Shown piece by piece: positions 63,884 through 64,000 of a stretch of 64,000 nucleotides of DNA; the stretch's first letter is position 1; each line of letters starts with the position of its first letter. Position numbers and translations under genes: made by a program. The stretch is taken from the NCBI GenBank assembly GCA_002007465.1, contig LNAC01000680.1:86726-150725 (forward strand), written 5' to 3'. The notes beneath the pieces are model-generated. The model did not search any database. It worked only from the letters and a program-made list of their open reading frames with translations, and was not told the DNA's origin. This DNA is from Ailurus styani (lineage: Eukaryota; Chordata; Mammalia; Carnivora; Ailuridae).

Positions 63884-64000
63884 GGGCGCCTGGGTGGCTC
63901 AGTGGGTTAAAGCCTCTGCTTTCCGCTCAGGTCATGATCTCAGGGTCCTGGGATCGAGGCCCGAATCGGGCTCCCTGCTGAGCAGGGAGCCTGCTTCCCC
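63884..64000 (+). mobile_element. Can-SINE, young mustelid-type, cut by window end
   Basis: 'gggcgcctgggtggctcagtgggttaaagcc' head and B-box region 'gggatcgaggcccg'; the window ends in the body, so tail and target duplication are not visible. Confidence 0.96.

Overview
This window is non-coding nuclear DNA from a carnivoran mammal, most likely a mustelid (weasel, mink, ferret, marten, otter or badger group). The evidence is about 28 copies of the tRNA-derived Can-SINE. They have a tRNA-like head with Pol III boxes, a CT-rich body, and an AATAAA/poly(A) tail. Eight copies belong to a young subfamily whose head reads GTGGGTTAAAGCC and whose body carries a CTACTTGTAATCTCTC-type segment. I associate that subfamily with mustelids; this is recall, not a database search.

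I found no protein-coding exon, tRNA, rRNA or snRNA gene that I can defend. The open frames are short, use many non-ATG starts, and mostly run through identifiable repeats, simple sequence or the CpG island. The DNA looks intergenic or intronic and is built from layers of transposons: MIR and L2 (oldest), L1M-type LINE fragments, MaLR/ERVL-type LTRs, hAT-type DNA transposons (MER5, MER20-like, Charlie-like), then Can-SINEs on top.

Layout. 0-9 kb: sparse repeats, a Z-DNA-prone TG tract, one L1 interrupted by a SINE, and a perfect 3 x 35-bp tandem repeat. 9-14 kb: LTR and L1 remnants, a tandem SINE pair broken by a 104-N assembly gap, and a minisatellite that grew inside a MaLR LTR. 14-24 kb: long unassigned stretches, L1M/L2 pieces and several SINEs. 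24.3-26.3 kb: an old minus-strand L1 is split by an endogenous-retrovirus-like solo LTR (TG...CA ends, perfect 6-bp target duplication), which itself carries a young SINE. 26-48 kb: mostly unassigned DNA with scattered MIR, L2 and LTR pieces. 48.4-52.1 kb: a long degraded L1 with three SINEs. 52-58 kb: mixed old repeats. 58.33-59.02 kb: a clear CpG island with a YY1-type site, the only sign of a promoter. 59.5-60.4 kb: an L2 nested inside an L2. 60-64 kb: MLT1-type LTRs, and a young SINE cut by the window end.

Most telling for a second look are the LTR in L1 (24674-26092), the CpG island, the gap inside a young SINE, and several tandem or 'tail-only' duplications. I see no operon, CRISPR, phage or other multi-gene system. 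Family names are from pattern memory and need RepeatMasker confirmation; boundaries of old repeats are good to roughly 10-30 bp.
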